Positions 1 to 8,297 of a DNA stretch of 64,000 nt are shown piece by piece. The translations under genes were made by a program, and so were the position numbers. The stretch's first letter is position 1. Every line of letters begins with the position of its first letter. The notes under the pieces are model-generated. The model was not told the origin of the DNA. It made no database searches and saw only the letters and a list, made by a program, of their open reading frames with translations. Origin of the DNA: Dyella terrae (GTDB lineage Bacteria > Pseudomonadota > Gammaproteobacteria > Xanthomonadales > Rhodanobacteraceae); the NCBI RefSeq assembly GCF_022394535.1, contig NZ_CP089414.1, forward strand, positions 2,914,001-2,978,000, written 5' to 3'.

Positions 1-1
1 G

Positions 2-547
2 AAGCTGGAAACGCGCGAGCACCGCCGCCAGTTCCTGCTGAACCTGATCTGCTTCGCCGCGTGCATCGAGGGCCTGTTCTTCTTCGCTGCGTTCGCCTAC
101 GTGTACTTCCTGCGCTCGCGCGGCCTGCTGCACGGTTTGGCCTCGGGCACCAACTGGGTGTTCCGCGACGAGAGCTGCCACATGGCGTTCGCGTTCGACG
201 TGGTGCGCACGGTGCGCGCCGAAGAGCCGGACCTGTTCGACGACCAGATGCGCACGCAGATCGAAGAGATGCTGGAAGACGCCATCGCCTGCGAAACCCA
301 GTTCGCCGAGGATGTGCTTTCTGGTGGCGTGGCTGGCCTCTCGGTGAAGGATATGCGGCAGTATCTGGAGTACTGCGCGGACCAGCGCTTGGTGCAGCTT
401 GATCTGCCGAAGAAGTATGGTGCGAAGAACCCATTCGACTTTATGGATCTGCAGGATGTGCAGGAAGTGACGAACTTCTTCGAGCGTCGGGTTTCGGCTT
501 ATCAGGTGGGTGTGCAGGGTGATGTGGCGTTTGATATGTCGTTCTGA
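2..547 (+). CDS. nrdB: Ribonucleoside-diphosphate reductase, beta subunit (5' truncated)
   Basis: This is the C-terminal part (181 residues) of the class Ia ribonucleotide reductase small subunit, which carries the diiron-tyrosyl radical used by the alpha subunit to make deoxyribonucleotides in the cytoplasm. The gene runs off the left edge. Three of the six iron ligands are visible: Glu in CIEGLFF (fragment residue 23), then Glu and His in RDESCHM (residues 57 and 60). The 34- and 3-residue spacings match E204, E238 and H241 of E. coli NrdB. The protein ends in an acidic and aromatic tail (FDMSF), the kind of tail that docks to the alpha subunit. nrdA is expected to the left, outside the window. 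No terminator with a clear U-run follows; a dispersed repeat begins 25 bases after the stop. Confidence 0.93.
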   Translation, partial: KLETREHRRQFLLNLICFAACIEGLFFFAAFAYVYFLRSRGLLHGLASGTNWVFRDESCHMAFAFDVVRTVRAEEPDLFDDQMRTQIEEMLEDAIACETQFAEDVLSGGVAGLSVKDMRQYLEYCADQRLVQLDLPKKYGAKNPFDFMDLQDVQEVTNFFERRVSAYQVGVQGDVAFDMSF

Positions 548-571
548 TGTGAGGGGCGTTGTCGCTTAGTT

Positions 572-887
572 ATCGCGTTGCGGCAATCTGGCCGCCTACG
601 CCGCGGGCGTTTCGCCCTCCTACCGGAGGCCGAGTCACTTTTCTTTGCTTGCCCGAAGAAAAGTAACCCGAAGAAAGGGCACCCCCACTTGGCGCTGGCC
701 GGCTATGCCGGCCAGTTCGTGAGGGGTGGCCGGGCTTTTCGACAGGGCTCCTGCCCTGGCGAAAAGGGATCGGCATCCGTGCCGATCCCCTGCGGGCCTT
801 CTCGTCCACCCCTCACCGCCGCACAGGGGGCCCGAAAGGTCACAAGCTCAAAGCTGACGGCTCGTGCAGCTTTGCTGCACATCGCAG
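572..887 (+). repeat. Dispersed multi-hairpin repeat, copy A
   Basis: First of three near-identical elements in the window (others at 7805-8112, inverted, and 10862-11172). It is a string of inverted repeats: ACTTTTCTT pairing with AAGAAAAGT around 637-665, TGGCCGGC with GCCGGCCA around 699-717, CAGGGC with GCCCTG, and GATCGGCA with TGCCGATC around 768-788. Stems are conserved between copies while some loops differ. Translations of this stretch look like proteins but are not credible genes. Together with the hairpin at 926-948 it fills the 414-base gap between two convergent genes. Confidence 0.9.
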
Positions 888-925
888 GGATGACGGCATG
901 GGCGAAACGGCGGGGCTAGATTGAG

Positions 926-948
926 CCCTCTCCCCAAAGGGGAGAGGG
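926..948. repeat. CCCTCTCCCC palindrome
   Basis: A perfect 10-bp stem (CCCTCTCCCC / GGGGAGAGGG) with an AAA loop lies between the convergent nrdB and SPFH genes. Related hairpins occur at 8208-8230 and 10754-10776, each next to another copy of the long repeat, so this is a dispersed REP-like unit. It could act as a bidirectional transcription barrier but has no U-run. Confidence 0.75.
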
Positions 949-961
949 AGAAAGAGCAACA

Positions 962-1825
962 TCACTTACTCGCCGACACACTCCCAAGATTCACAAAAGG
1001 CACCGCACTACTCCCCGTATACGTCGGCAAATGCCCATCCCATTTCTCAATCGCCGACATCTGCACAATGTTCGGGTTGGACCGCAACGCCTCACCCTTC
1101 AGTTCGATGGCTTTCGCCTCCGCCTCCGCAATGGTGATCTGAGCCTGCGCACGGCCCTGCGCTTCAGCCTCCACCTTTTCCGCTTCAGCCCTCGCCTGCG
1201 CCACTTCGTTCTGGCGTTGCTCCGCCATCTGCGTCGCCTGGATCTTGGCGTTGATCGACTGCACCACGTTTTCCGGCAGGCGTAGCTCGCCAACCCAGTA
1301 GATCTTTTCCACGTCGATGCCAACGGCAGCGACTTCGTCACTCACGTCCTTCTGCACGGCTTCGATCAGGTTGGCTTTGCCCTTGCCATACACCGACTCG
1401 ATGTCCAGGCTTGATGCTTCCTTTACCAACGCGTCGCGGATCATGTTGCGCAGATAGACGTCCGTGATCTCGTCGATACCCTTGCGGTACTTCTGGAAGA
1501 TCAGCGTTACCTTCGACGGATCGATGTGATACGTGATGCCCACGTCCGCATTCACCGTCAGGCCTTGCGAGGTCTGGAAGCTGATCGACTCGTCGGTGGG
1601 TCGGCCTTCGGTCGGCGAACGGGTGAAGGTGTACGTCTGGGTGAAAGTGGGGAAGGTGTACATCTCATAACCCCAGCCGACCCAGTAACGGCCAGGCGGC
1701 AGCTCCTGCAGCGAATCCTTGCCATCGCCGTACATCTGAAACTTCACACCGACATTGCCCGCCGGCACCTTGGAGCAGGAGGCCAGCAACAGGGCGGAGA
1801 GCGACAACATCAACAGGCGTTTCAT
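962..1825 (-). CDS. SPFH (prohibitin/stomatin-like) domain lipoprotein
   Basis: 287 residues. The N-terminus is a lipoprotein signal ending in LLLASC, so the mature protein should be lipid-anchored at Cys17. A beta-rich SPFH/Band 7 domain follows (about residues 25-190), then an Ala/Glu-rich helical stretch with repeated AEAEK-type motifs (about 195-250) typical of the flotillin/prohibitin coiled coil. Such proteins oligomerise and organise membrane-protein complexes; the specific client is unknown. The start at 1825 is chosen because AAGGA lies 9 bases upstream; an in-frame ATG 9 bases earlier abuts the RBS. It follows the small membrane gene at 1831-2028 by 5 bases, so the two form an operon. 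An SPFH protein that is itself a lipoprotein is less common than the transmembrane form. Confidence 0.85.
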   Translation of the reverse strand: MKRLLMLSLSALLLASCSKVPAGNVGVKFQMYGDGKDSLQELPPGRYWVGWGYEMYTFPTFTQTYTFTRSPTEGRPTDESISFQTSQGLTVNADVGITYHIDPSKVTLIFQKYRKGIDEITDVYLRNMIRDALVKEASSLDIESVYGKGKANLIEAVQKDVSDEVAAVGIDVEKIYWVGELRLPENVVQSINAKIQATQMAEQRQNEVAQARAEAEKVEAEAQGRAQAQITIAEAEAKAIELKGEALRSNPNIVQMSAIEKWDGHLPTYTGSSAVPFVNLGSVSASK

Positions 1826-1830
1826 GGTGA

Positions 1831-2028
1831 TCATTCCTTGTGAGTGAAACCGCGGCGCAGCAGCAGGTAGCCCCACGCCAACAGCAAGGCCAGCACGACC
1901 AGGCCTACGACCACGGCCAACGTGCTGGCGGCCGAGATCAGTTCCGGTCCGATGAGACCGACGTACAGCAGCAGGCAGAACACGAACGGCCAAAGCCGTC
2001 GCGCCGGCCAATCGACAAGCGTCTTCAT
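1831..2028 (-). CDS. Small two-helix membrane protein
   Basis: 65 residues, with two hydrophobic segments (about residues 12-30 and 33-55) and a positively charged end, so it is an inner-membrane protein with a short loop. The ATG at 2028 has GGGGAA six bases upstream. It is the first gene of the pair with the SPFH lipoprotein, five bases away, which suggests a membrane partner or anchor for that protein. I recognise no family. An upstream in-frame extension to 2097 has no RBS and unusual composition, so it was not used. Confidence 0.7.
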   Translation of the reverse strand: MKTLVDWPARRLWPFVFCLLLYVGLIGPELISAASTLAVVVGLVVLALLLAWGYLLLRRGFTHKE

Positions 2029-2331
2029 GGTTTTCCCCGTGTGTGATGAATCGTTCGGCGAGCGCCGTCCGGATGCGTGTTCGCGACCGATCGCCAACGG
2101 CGCGTTGAACGTGCCGCCATCGAGCGATGCGCGAAGGAAAAGGAGAGGTTGCTAACCCGTCAAAAGAAGTCGTCGACGAATGTGGCGGAACAGGTCAGCG
2201 GTATGTGGCGAGGTGACCGTCATATCAGCGCACTCCAGGCGCGCTATCGGATGAGGACGGCGCGCACTCTACGCCGATTATTGTGCATTGCAACAAGTCA
2301 GCACTGACGCAAATCCCTCCCGATCGGCCTA

Positions 2332-2378
2332 TTGACTACAGCTGTAGTCAAGGCGTAGCGTGACTACAGCTGTAGTCA
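2332..2378 (+). promoter_or_regulatory. Tandem BlaI/MecI-type operators over a promoter
   Basis: Two identical 18-bp perfect palindromes, TGACTACAGCTGTAGTCA, lie at 2333-2350 and 2361-2378, 28 bp apart. Each contains TACAnnTGTA, the core of BlaI/MecI/CopY operators. A candidate promoter (TTGACT at 2332, TAGCGT at 2356, 18-bp spacer) sits within them, so repressor binding would block RNA polymerase. The repressor gene begins 15 bases after the second operator, implying autoregulation. The rest of the 364-base gap back to 2029 shows no gene. Confidence 0.88.
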
Positions 2379-2392
2379 TCAGGATCATGATC

Positions 2393-2779
2393 ATGGGCAA
2401 GCCTTCCATCGGTGATCAGGAGCTCTCGATCCTGCAGTACATCGCCGAACACAACGACGCATCGGTCGGCGAGGTGGCGGCCGGTTTCGGCGAGCCACGC
2501 GGCCTCGCGCGCTCCACCGTGCTGACCATGATGGAACGCTTGCGTAGCAAGTCGTACCTGCGTCGCAAGCAGGTGCAGGGTATGTACCGCTACAGCCCGG
2601 CTACCGGTCCCGGTGAAGTCATGCGCAGTGCTGTCGGCCAATTCGTGGAGAAGACGCTCAGCGGTTCGGTGTCGCCATTCGTTGCGTGGATGTCCGAACG
2701 CGCCGAGGTGAGCGACCGCGAACTCGCCGAACTGGAAGCACTGGTGCACCAGCTGCAAACACGACGCAAGGACACCTGA
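2393..2779 (+). CDS. BlaI/MecI/CopY family transcriptional repressor
   Basis: 128 residues. The N-terminal winged helix (about residues 8-75, with the recognition segment STVLTMMERLRSKSYLRRKQ) matches the BlaI family. The C-terminal helices that dimerise and carry the proteolysis site occupy the rest. In known systems the M56 peptidase encoded next door senses a ligand and triggers repressor cleavage. The ATG at 2393 is preferred because AGGA lies 8 bases upstream; longer in-frame starts fall inside the operator. The stop is one base before the M56 gene. By position and operators it should control the whole 2393-7473 operon. Confidence 0.9.
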   Translation: MGKPSIGDQELSILQYIAEHNDASVGEVAAGFGEPRGLARSTVLTMMERLRSKSYLRRKQVQGMYRYSPATGPGEVMRSAVGQFVEKTLSGSVSPFVAWMSERAEVSDRELAELEALVHQLQTRRKDT

Positions 2780-2780
2780 C

Positions 2781-4819
2781 ATGATCGCCTTCGCTCCCCT
2801 CGCCCAGGAAGTGGTTGCACGACTTGCGTGGACATCCCTGCAGGCTAGCTTGCTGGTCGGCATCGTATGGCTGATCAATCGCCAGCTTCCGCGTCTTTCA
2901 TCCTCCACGCGTTCGCTGCTGTGGTGGCTGCTCAGCGTGCAGTTGCTGCTCGGCCTGCTGCTGCCGACGCCGGTGGCGCTGCCGTTGCTCTCGCCCCAGC
3001 ACATCGCAACTACAACAACGACGACGACCACCACCACGCGAACGGATGGCCATACGACTCTGGTCATGACGACAACCACGGCACCAACCGAGCACCGCAT
3101 CGCCAGCCTTGGTCAAAGCGGCACGCTTCCGACGGGAGCACTCGCCTACGCCGCCGAGTCCACCGACGAATCTGCGGCTGCGCCGACGCATACGGTGTGG
3201 TCTCGAGCGCTGCCGATCGTGCTCGCGCTGTGGTTGGCTGGTGTGATCGTGCAATTGATCGCCACCTTTCGCCACTGGCGAGAAGCACGCGCAGTCGTGC
3301 GCGCATCGCGCCCGCTTGAGGATCCCGCGCTGCAGGCACTATGCGCAGAACAAGCACGCACCATGGGATTGAGGCGCTGCCCATCGCTGCGCGTATCCCA
3401 TGCCATCCGCTCGCCCCAGGTCAGCGGACTGTGGCGGCCGGTGGTGCTACTGCCCGCGAACCAGAACCTGTCGACGGATGAATCCGCCCTGGCGCTAGCT
3501 CACGAACTGACCCACCTGCGTCGCGGCGACCTGTGGATGGGCTGGGCCCCCGGCATCGCGCAACGGCTGTTCTTCTTTCATCCCATGGTGTCCTGGGCGA
3601 TGCGCGAGTACGCGCTCAACCGAGAGGCAGCATGCGACGCACAAGTCGTGCACCAGCACGATGCCGCCCCACACGACTACGGTCGCCTGCTGCTGCGTCT
3701 TGGCGTAGCGCACCCCTGCACGCTGGCCTGGCCGGTGCCTCGCCGACGTTCCATAACCTGAAAAGGCGCCTGACCCTGCTGCAGCTCAGCGACCAGGACA
3801 CCACCTCTCGCCTGCGCAGTGGCCTGATCGTGGTGCTGGTGGCCGCCATGGGTGTGCTGCCCTACCGCGTGACAGAAGCGAAGGCCGATGCCCCTTCGCC
3901 CGCCGCAACCTCTAACGCCTGGACCGCGCCGGCGACACCCGCTACGCCCGCAACACCGGTGACACCCGTCACGCCGCCAACACCCGCCACTCCGTTGACG
4001 CCCGCGACACCGCCCACGCCGGCTACGCCCCTGACACCACCGACGCCCGCCACACCGCCGACACCAGCCACGCCCCCTACTCCGCCGACGCCGGTGACCG
4101 AGACTTGGCGACAGCCCCCTCCGACGCCCGCGGTGCCGCCCGTACCCAAGGCACCGCCCGCGCCACCGGCACCACCCGTTTACGGATTCACCGCACACCA
4201 CATTGATATCGAAACGCACGACGACGCTGCTTACGGGTTCGCACTGCTCGACAAGGACACGGTGGTCGTCAACGGCACCGACGCCGATCTGTCGACGGCC
4301 AAGAGCCTGCGCGGCAATAGCTCGCCGTTGGTGATGTTCCGCCGCGGTGGCAATACGTACCTCATCCGCGACAAAGCCTATGTCGACCGCGCGAAAAGTG
4401 CCTATGAAACCGTCACCGAACTGGCCCGTGAACAAGGGCGGCTGAGCGGCGAACAAGGCCGGCTCAGCGGCCAGATGGCCGGCATCGGCGCACGCGACAG
4501 CTCGCTGGCCGTACGCCTGAGCAGCATCGCGCAGCGCGAGAGTGACATGCTCGCACGCCAGGCGCTCCATCCATCCAGCGATCGAGGTGATTCGGAACGC
4601 GCCGATTTTGCTAAAGAACGTGCCGAGCTCGAGCACGAGCAGGCTGGACTGGAAAAGGAGCAGCAACAGCTTGAGCAACAGCAACAGGCGCTGAGCGAAC
4701 GTCAGCGTGAATTGAGCCGTCGCCAGCAAGACGTGTCGACCAAGGCCACGGAAAAGATGATCGACGTGCTGGACGACGCACTGGCCAAGGGTGCCGCACA
4801 GCCCATAGGCAACCGCTAA
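2781..4819 (+). pseudogene. M56 (BlaR1-like) membrane metallopeptidase, frameshifted
   Basis: The first part (2781 to about 3716) encodes three membrane helices, a Thr-rich linker (ten consecutive Thr) and the M56 zinc motif HELTH with the downstream EAACD, all as in BlaR1/MecR1. The frame then closes at 3761. The continuation lies in the next frame from about 3716: AGASPTFHNLKRRL, a fourth helix (GLIVVLVAAMGVLP), about 65 residues of Thr-Pro-Ala repeats, a beta region and a Gln/Glu-rich coiled coil. One extra C in the CCCC run at 3713-3716 would join both into one protein of about 680 residues. It may therefore be a sequencing error, a phase-variable site or a true pseudogene. The expected role is sensor and antirepressor for the BlaI-type protein upstream. 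Confidence 0.82.
3932..4120 (+). repeat. Thr-Pro-Ala coding repeat
   Basis: Degenerate in-frame repeats of 9-12 bases (ACGCCCGCC, ACACCGCCG and similar) encode alternating TPATP, TPVTP and TPPTP units in the M56 protein, just after its last membrane helix. This places a long extended linker between membrane and C-terminal domain. Such repeats are prone to length change between strains. Confidence 0.75.
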
Positions 4820-4881
4820 ACAAACCGCGACGGCGCGCGCAGCGGCGCCGTCGGACAGACATCCCTTCGCGACACGACATG

Positions 4882-4899
4882 CCCCGGCTCACGCCGGGG
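4882..4899. repeat. Small GC-rich palindrome
   Basis: CCCCGGCTCACGCCGGGG, a 7-bp stem with a 4-base loop, followed by TGACGG, lies between the M56 gene and the first permease. The shape (CGGGGTGACG) resembles common dispersed REP units. It may attenuate transcription between the regulatory and permease halves of the operon. Confidence 0.5.
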
Positions 4900-4951
4900 T
4901 GACGGAGGCGGCTTGCCTGCATCCGTCCGACACCACGGAAAAGGAGACGAC

Positions 4952-6253
4952 ATGCTCGGCTACTACGCAGCCACCGCCATCGGCAGTCTTCGCCGCAGCA
5001 AGGCGCTGGCGATACTGATGGTCCTGGTGATCGGGCTCGGCATCGGCGCCAGCATGACCATGATCACCATCTTCCACGTGCTTTCCGGCGATCCGCTGCC
5101 GGGCCGCAGCGGACAGCTCTATGCACCGGTGATCGACCCTCGCCCGCTGGCGCGCGACCGCACCGAATCGCCTGAGCCCGATGGCAATTTCACCTGGCCC
5201 GATGCGATGAACCTGCTGCGTGCGAACCGCGCCGACCGACAGGCCGCCATGGCCGGCGGCGCCGTACCCGTGCGGCCGATGCAAAGCGGCGAGCTACCGT
5301 TCTATGAAACCGGCCGCTATGTCACCACTGATTTCTTCGCGATGTTCCAGGTGCCGTTCACGGCTGGCAGCGGTTGGAGCAAAGAGGACGATGAAGCACG
5401 GGCACGCGTCGTCGTACTCAGCAGCGAGCTCAACCACAAACTGTTCGGCAATACCTCCGGTATCGGCCGCACGGTACGCCTGAAGAACACCGACTTCCGC
5501 GTGATCGGCGTGGTGGATCATTGGAACCCACAGCCGCAGTTCTACGCGCAGATCAACGGCCGCGTCTTCGGCAAGGCGGACCAGTTCTTCCTACCGCTAC
5601 AAACGGCGCAGGCGCTGGAGCTGGATTTCAACGGCCGCTTCTCCTGCTGGGACAGCGGCGGCGATGCGCGCACGAGCGATCACTGTGTGTGGCTACAGTT
5701 CTGGGCGCAGTTGGACAGTGCCAGCAAGGCTCAGGCGTACCGAGACTTCCTGCACAGTTACTGGCGCGATCAGCAGGCACACGGGCGCATGCCGCGCCCT
5801 GCGAACGCGCAGCTCTATGGCCTGATGGATTGGCTGGCGCACGAGCACGCCATTCCTGACGACCTGCGGTTGCAGTTGTCGCTGTCGCTGGGCTTTCTCG
5901 CCGTGTGCATGCTCAATGTCGTGGGCCTGCTGCTAGCAACCTTCCTGCGACGTAGCGGCGAGATCAGCGTGCGGCGCGCGCTGGGCGCACGTCGATGGGA
6001 CATCTTCCTGCAACTGGGTGTGGAGTCATGCGTCATTGGCATGGCAGGCGGGTTGCTGGGCCTAGGCATCGCCTGCCTCGGCCTGTGGAGCGTGCGCCAG
6101 CGTCCTGACGGTTACGCGCAACTCGCTCAAATGGATGTGCGCATGTTGCTCGCAACGTTCCTGCTGGCGTTGGTGGCCAGCGTGATCGCCGGCCTGTTAC
6201 CCGCGTGGCGCGCCTGCCGCATCCCACCCGCTCTCCAACTGAAGACGCAATGA
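4952..6253 (+). CDS. ABC transporter permease, MacB/FtsX type (first of pair)
   Basis: 433 residues. One N-terminal membrane helix (about 20-42), a large periplasmic MacB-type core (about 45-310), then three C-terminal helices forming the FtsX permease domain, with the conserved loop GEISVRRALGARRWDI after the first of them. Such permeases usually work with a LolD/MacB-like ATPase in mechanotransmission or peptide and antibiotic export. No ATPase gene is present in the operon. The start at 4952 has AAGGAG 9 bases upstream. Its stop overlaps the start of the next permease (ATGA), so the two are translationally coupled and probably form a heterodimer. Control by the upstream BlaI/M56 module is inferred from position. 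Confidence 0.85.
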   Translation: MLGYYAATAIGSLRRSKALAILMVLVIGLGIGASMTMITIFHVLSGDPLPGRSGQLYAPVIDPRPLARDRTESPEPDGNFTWPDAMNLLRANRADRQAAMAGGAVPVRPMQSGELPFYETGRYVTTDFFAMFQVPFTAGSGWSKEDDEARARVVVLSSELNHKLFGNTSGIGRTVRLKNTDFRVIGVVDHWNPQPQFYAQINGRVFGKADQFFLPLQTAQALELDFNGRFSCWDSGGDARTSDHCVWLQFWAQLDSASKAQAYRDFLHSYWRDQQAHGRMPRPANAQLYGLMDWLAHEHAIPDDLRLQLSLSLGFLAVCMLNVVGLLLATFLRRSGEISVRRALGARRWDIFLQLGVESCVIGMAGGLLGLGIACLGLWSVRQRPDGYAQLAQMDVRMLLATFLLALVASVIAGLLPAWRACRIPPALQLKTQ

Positions 6254-7473
6254 GGCCCGCCATGTCGCACTCCCCGCTGATCGCCAGCCTGACGCGTCAC
6301 AAACTCACCGTGGGCCTGCTCGTGATGCAAGTCGCACTGACCTGCGCCATCGTCTGCAACGTGGCATCCATCATCGGCCATCGCCTGACCCAGATGCGCG
6401 CGCCCAGCGGCATCGCGGAAAACGAACTCACGCTGATCGAAAGCACCAGCGTCGACGAATCAGCCAATCAGTTAGCCAGACACGACACCGATCTGGCAGC
6501 ACTACGTGGGATTCCGGGCGTCCAGTCCGCCTCTGCAGTGGACTCCCTGCCGCTGAGCGGCAACAACTGGAGCAACGGCATCTCCTTCGAGCCGAACGGC
6601 CCCTCCATGACCTCGGCCACCGCCTATAGCGGCACGCCGGAAGAACTGCGCACCTTAGGTTTGCGCCTCGTCGCCGGCCGCCAGTTCCTGCCGGAGGAAT
6701 ACATATCACTCGACGCCGCCCACGACTGGTCGGGCATCAACCACGTGCCTTCCACCATCGTCTCTCGCGCGCTCGCCGAGAAACTATTTCCAGGCAAAGA
6801 TCCGCTTGGCAAGGTGATCTACCCGGGTGACGGCCCCATCCGCATCGTCGGCGTGGTGGAGCAGATGCTGCGGCCCACCCTCGACGAATCGGAGAGCAGC
6901 GGATACGTCACGCTCTTTCCCATGTTGCCCGACACGGCCAGCATCACTTATGTGATGCGCAGTGCGCCGCAGGATCGCGAACGCGTACTTCAGCAAGCCA
7001 TGCGCGTACTCACGTCGCTCGACAGCAATCGCGTACTGCGCAATCCAAAGACCTTCACCAGCCTTCGCGACGACTACTTCCGCCGTGATCGCACCATGAT
7101 CACCCTCTTGTTGTCCGCCTCGTTCGCCTTGCTGCTAGTCACCGCCGCAGGCATCGCCGGCCTCGCCAGCTTCTGGGTACAACAGCGACGCCGATCCATC
7201 GGCATCCGTCGCGCCGTAGGGGCGACGCGACAGGACATCCTGCGTTACTTCCAGACCGAGAATTTCGTGATCGTAGGCACCGGTGTGCTGCTTGGCGTGG
7301 TGCTGGCATACGGGCTCAACATGTTGTTGATGGAGCGGTATGCGCTGGAACGACTGCCTTGGTTCTATGTACCGGCGGGGGCGTTAGTGCTGTGTTTGAT
7401 AGGGCAGGCCGCGGTGTTGGGGCCGGCGTTGCGGGCGAGTACGGTGCCGCCGGTGGTGGCGACGAGGGGATAG
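6250..7473 (+). CDS. ABC transporter permease, MacB/FtsX type (second of pair)
   Basis: 407 residues with the same architecture as its neighbour: helix near residues 15-38, periplasmic MacB core, then three helices with RRRSIGIRRAVGATRQDI as the conserved FtsX loop. It starts at the ATG overlapping the previous stop; MSHSP at 6262 is an alternative. It ends the BlaI/M56 operon. The absence of an adjacent ATP-binding gene means the pair must borrow an ATPase encoded elsewhere or one outside the window. Lantibiotic, bacitracin or envelope-stress export are plausible roles from family knowledge, but nothing here fixes the substrate. Confidence 0.85.
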   Translation: MRPAMSHSPLIASLTRHKLTVGLLVMQVALTCAIVCNVASIIGHRLTQMRAPSGIAENELTLIESTSVDESANQLARHDTDLAALRGIPGVQSASAVDSLPLSGNNWSNGISFEPNGPSMTSATAYSGTPEELRTLGLRLVAGRQFLPEEYISLDAAHDWSGINHVPSTIVSRALAEKLFPGKDPLGKVIYPGDGPIRIVGVVEQMLRPTLDESESSGYVTLFPMLPDTASITYVMRSAPQDRERVLQQAMRVLTSLDSNRVLRNPKTFTSLRDDYFRRDRTMITLLLSASFALLLVTAAGIAGLASFWVQQRRRSIGIRRAVGATRQDILRYFQTENFVIVGTGVLLGVVLAYGLNMLLMERYALERLPWFYVPAGALVLCLIGQAAVLGPALRASTVPPVVATRG

Positions 7474-7804
7474 TTGGGGGTTTGTTTTCTTGCGTGCATC
7501 GGAGGCGCGGTGCTTTGTTGCTTGGCAACCTTCGCCTATACGACGCGAAGCTAGTCCCGTGGGACACAGCGGGTACGTCGGCGCGCTTCGCAACGCGCCG
7601 ATGCGGAGAGGACTTAAGGCAGGCTAGGCTTTCCTACCGCCGAGGCAAGGTAAAGGGAACGCTACGCTTCCCCACCCCTGGGGCGAGGTGAAAGGGACAC
7701 TACGCTTCCCGATCCGTGAGGAGAACGCGCCACGTAACGGCATCGCTTTTCTCTTCTGCCTTGGCTTTGTGCCCTAGAGCAAGAGCAGCGCGACCTGCCA
7801 CGAC
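7474..7804. other. Intergenic stretch without a gene
   Basis: Part of an 824-base gap between the permease operon and the convergent peptidase gene. It contains two degenerate direct copies of a purine-rich unit ending in CTACGCTTCCC near 7647-7673 and 7687-7711, then leads into repeat copy B. I see no credible reading frame or terminator with a U-run. Confidence 0.5.
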
Positions 7805-8112
7805 GCGATGTGCAGCAAAGCTGCACGAGCCGTCGGCTCGGCGCTTTTGACCTTCGGGCCCCCTGTGCGGCGGTGAGGGGTGGACGAGAAGGCCCGCAGG
7901 GGGGATCGGCAAGGAGGCCGATCCCTTTTCGCCAGGGCAGGAGCCCTGTCGAAAAGCCCGGCCGCCCCTCACGAACTGGCCGGCTTCACCGGCCAGCGCC
8001 AAGTGGGGGTGCCCTTTCTTTGGGTTACTTTTCTTCGGGCAAGCAAAGAAAAGTGACTCGGCCTCCGGCAGGAGGTCGAAAGCCCGCTGCAGGCGAGCCA
8101 GATCGCCGGAGC
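7805..8112 (-). repeat. Dispersed multi-hairpin repeat, copy B (inverted)
   Basis: Reverse-complement copy of the element at 572-887. All main stems are kept; loops differ, for example the TGGCCGG/CCGGCCA hairpin has loop tgaa-type bases instead of ctat, and the GATCGGC stem has a six-base loop CTCCTT. It is followed outward (8132-8165) by a small REP with CTGCCTTCGCAGGGATGACG and by the CCCTCTCCC palindrome. In the repeat's own orientation this composite order, palindrome then REP then long repeat, is the same as copy C. Confidence 0.9.
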
Positions 8113-8131
8113 GCTAAAACCAAAGGCCAAG

Positions 8132-8230
8132 GTCACTGGATCCCTGCCTTCGCAGGGATGACGGTTTCATCCAAACGGTAAGGCGAGCACCCGCCCCCTC
8201 ACCCCAACCCTCTCCCCAAAAGGGAGAGGG
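8132..8230 (-). repeat. REP unit plus CCCTCTCCC palindrome beside copy B
   Basis: 8132-8165 carries a short palindromic unit (CCCTGC CTTC GCAGGG, then ATGACGG). 8208-8230 carries CCCTCTCCC / GGGAGAGGG with a five-base loop. Both recur in the same order beside copy C (10754-10850). The palindrome lies 68 bases past the peptidase stop and may serve as its transcription end. Confidence 0.7.
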
Positions 8231-8297
8231 AGCAAAGCGAAAACCCACCGCACACCTAACGTCTCTACAAAAGCACAAAAGACAAACCCAACCCCAT

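Noticed and set aside
578..919. Small proteins containing CPKKSNPKKGHPHLALAG
   Set aside because: They lie wholly in the dispersed hairpin repeat and recur with frame disruption in the other copies, so they are not genes.
3862..4149. Gly/Val repeat protein on the minus strand (GVGGVAGV)
   Set aside because: It is the complement of the Thr-Pro-Ala coding repeat in the M56 gene.
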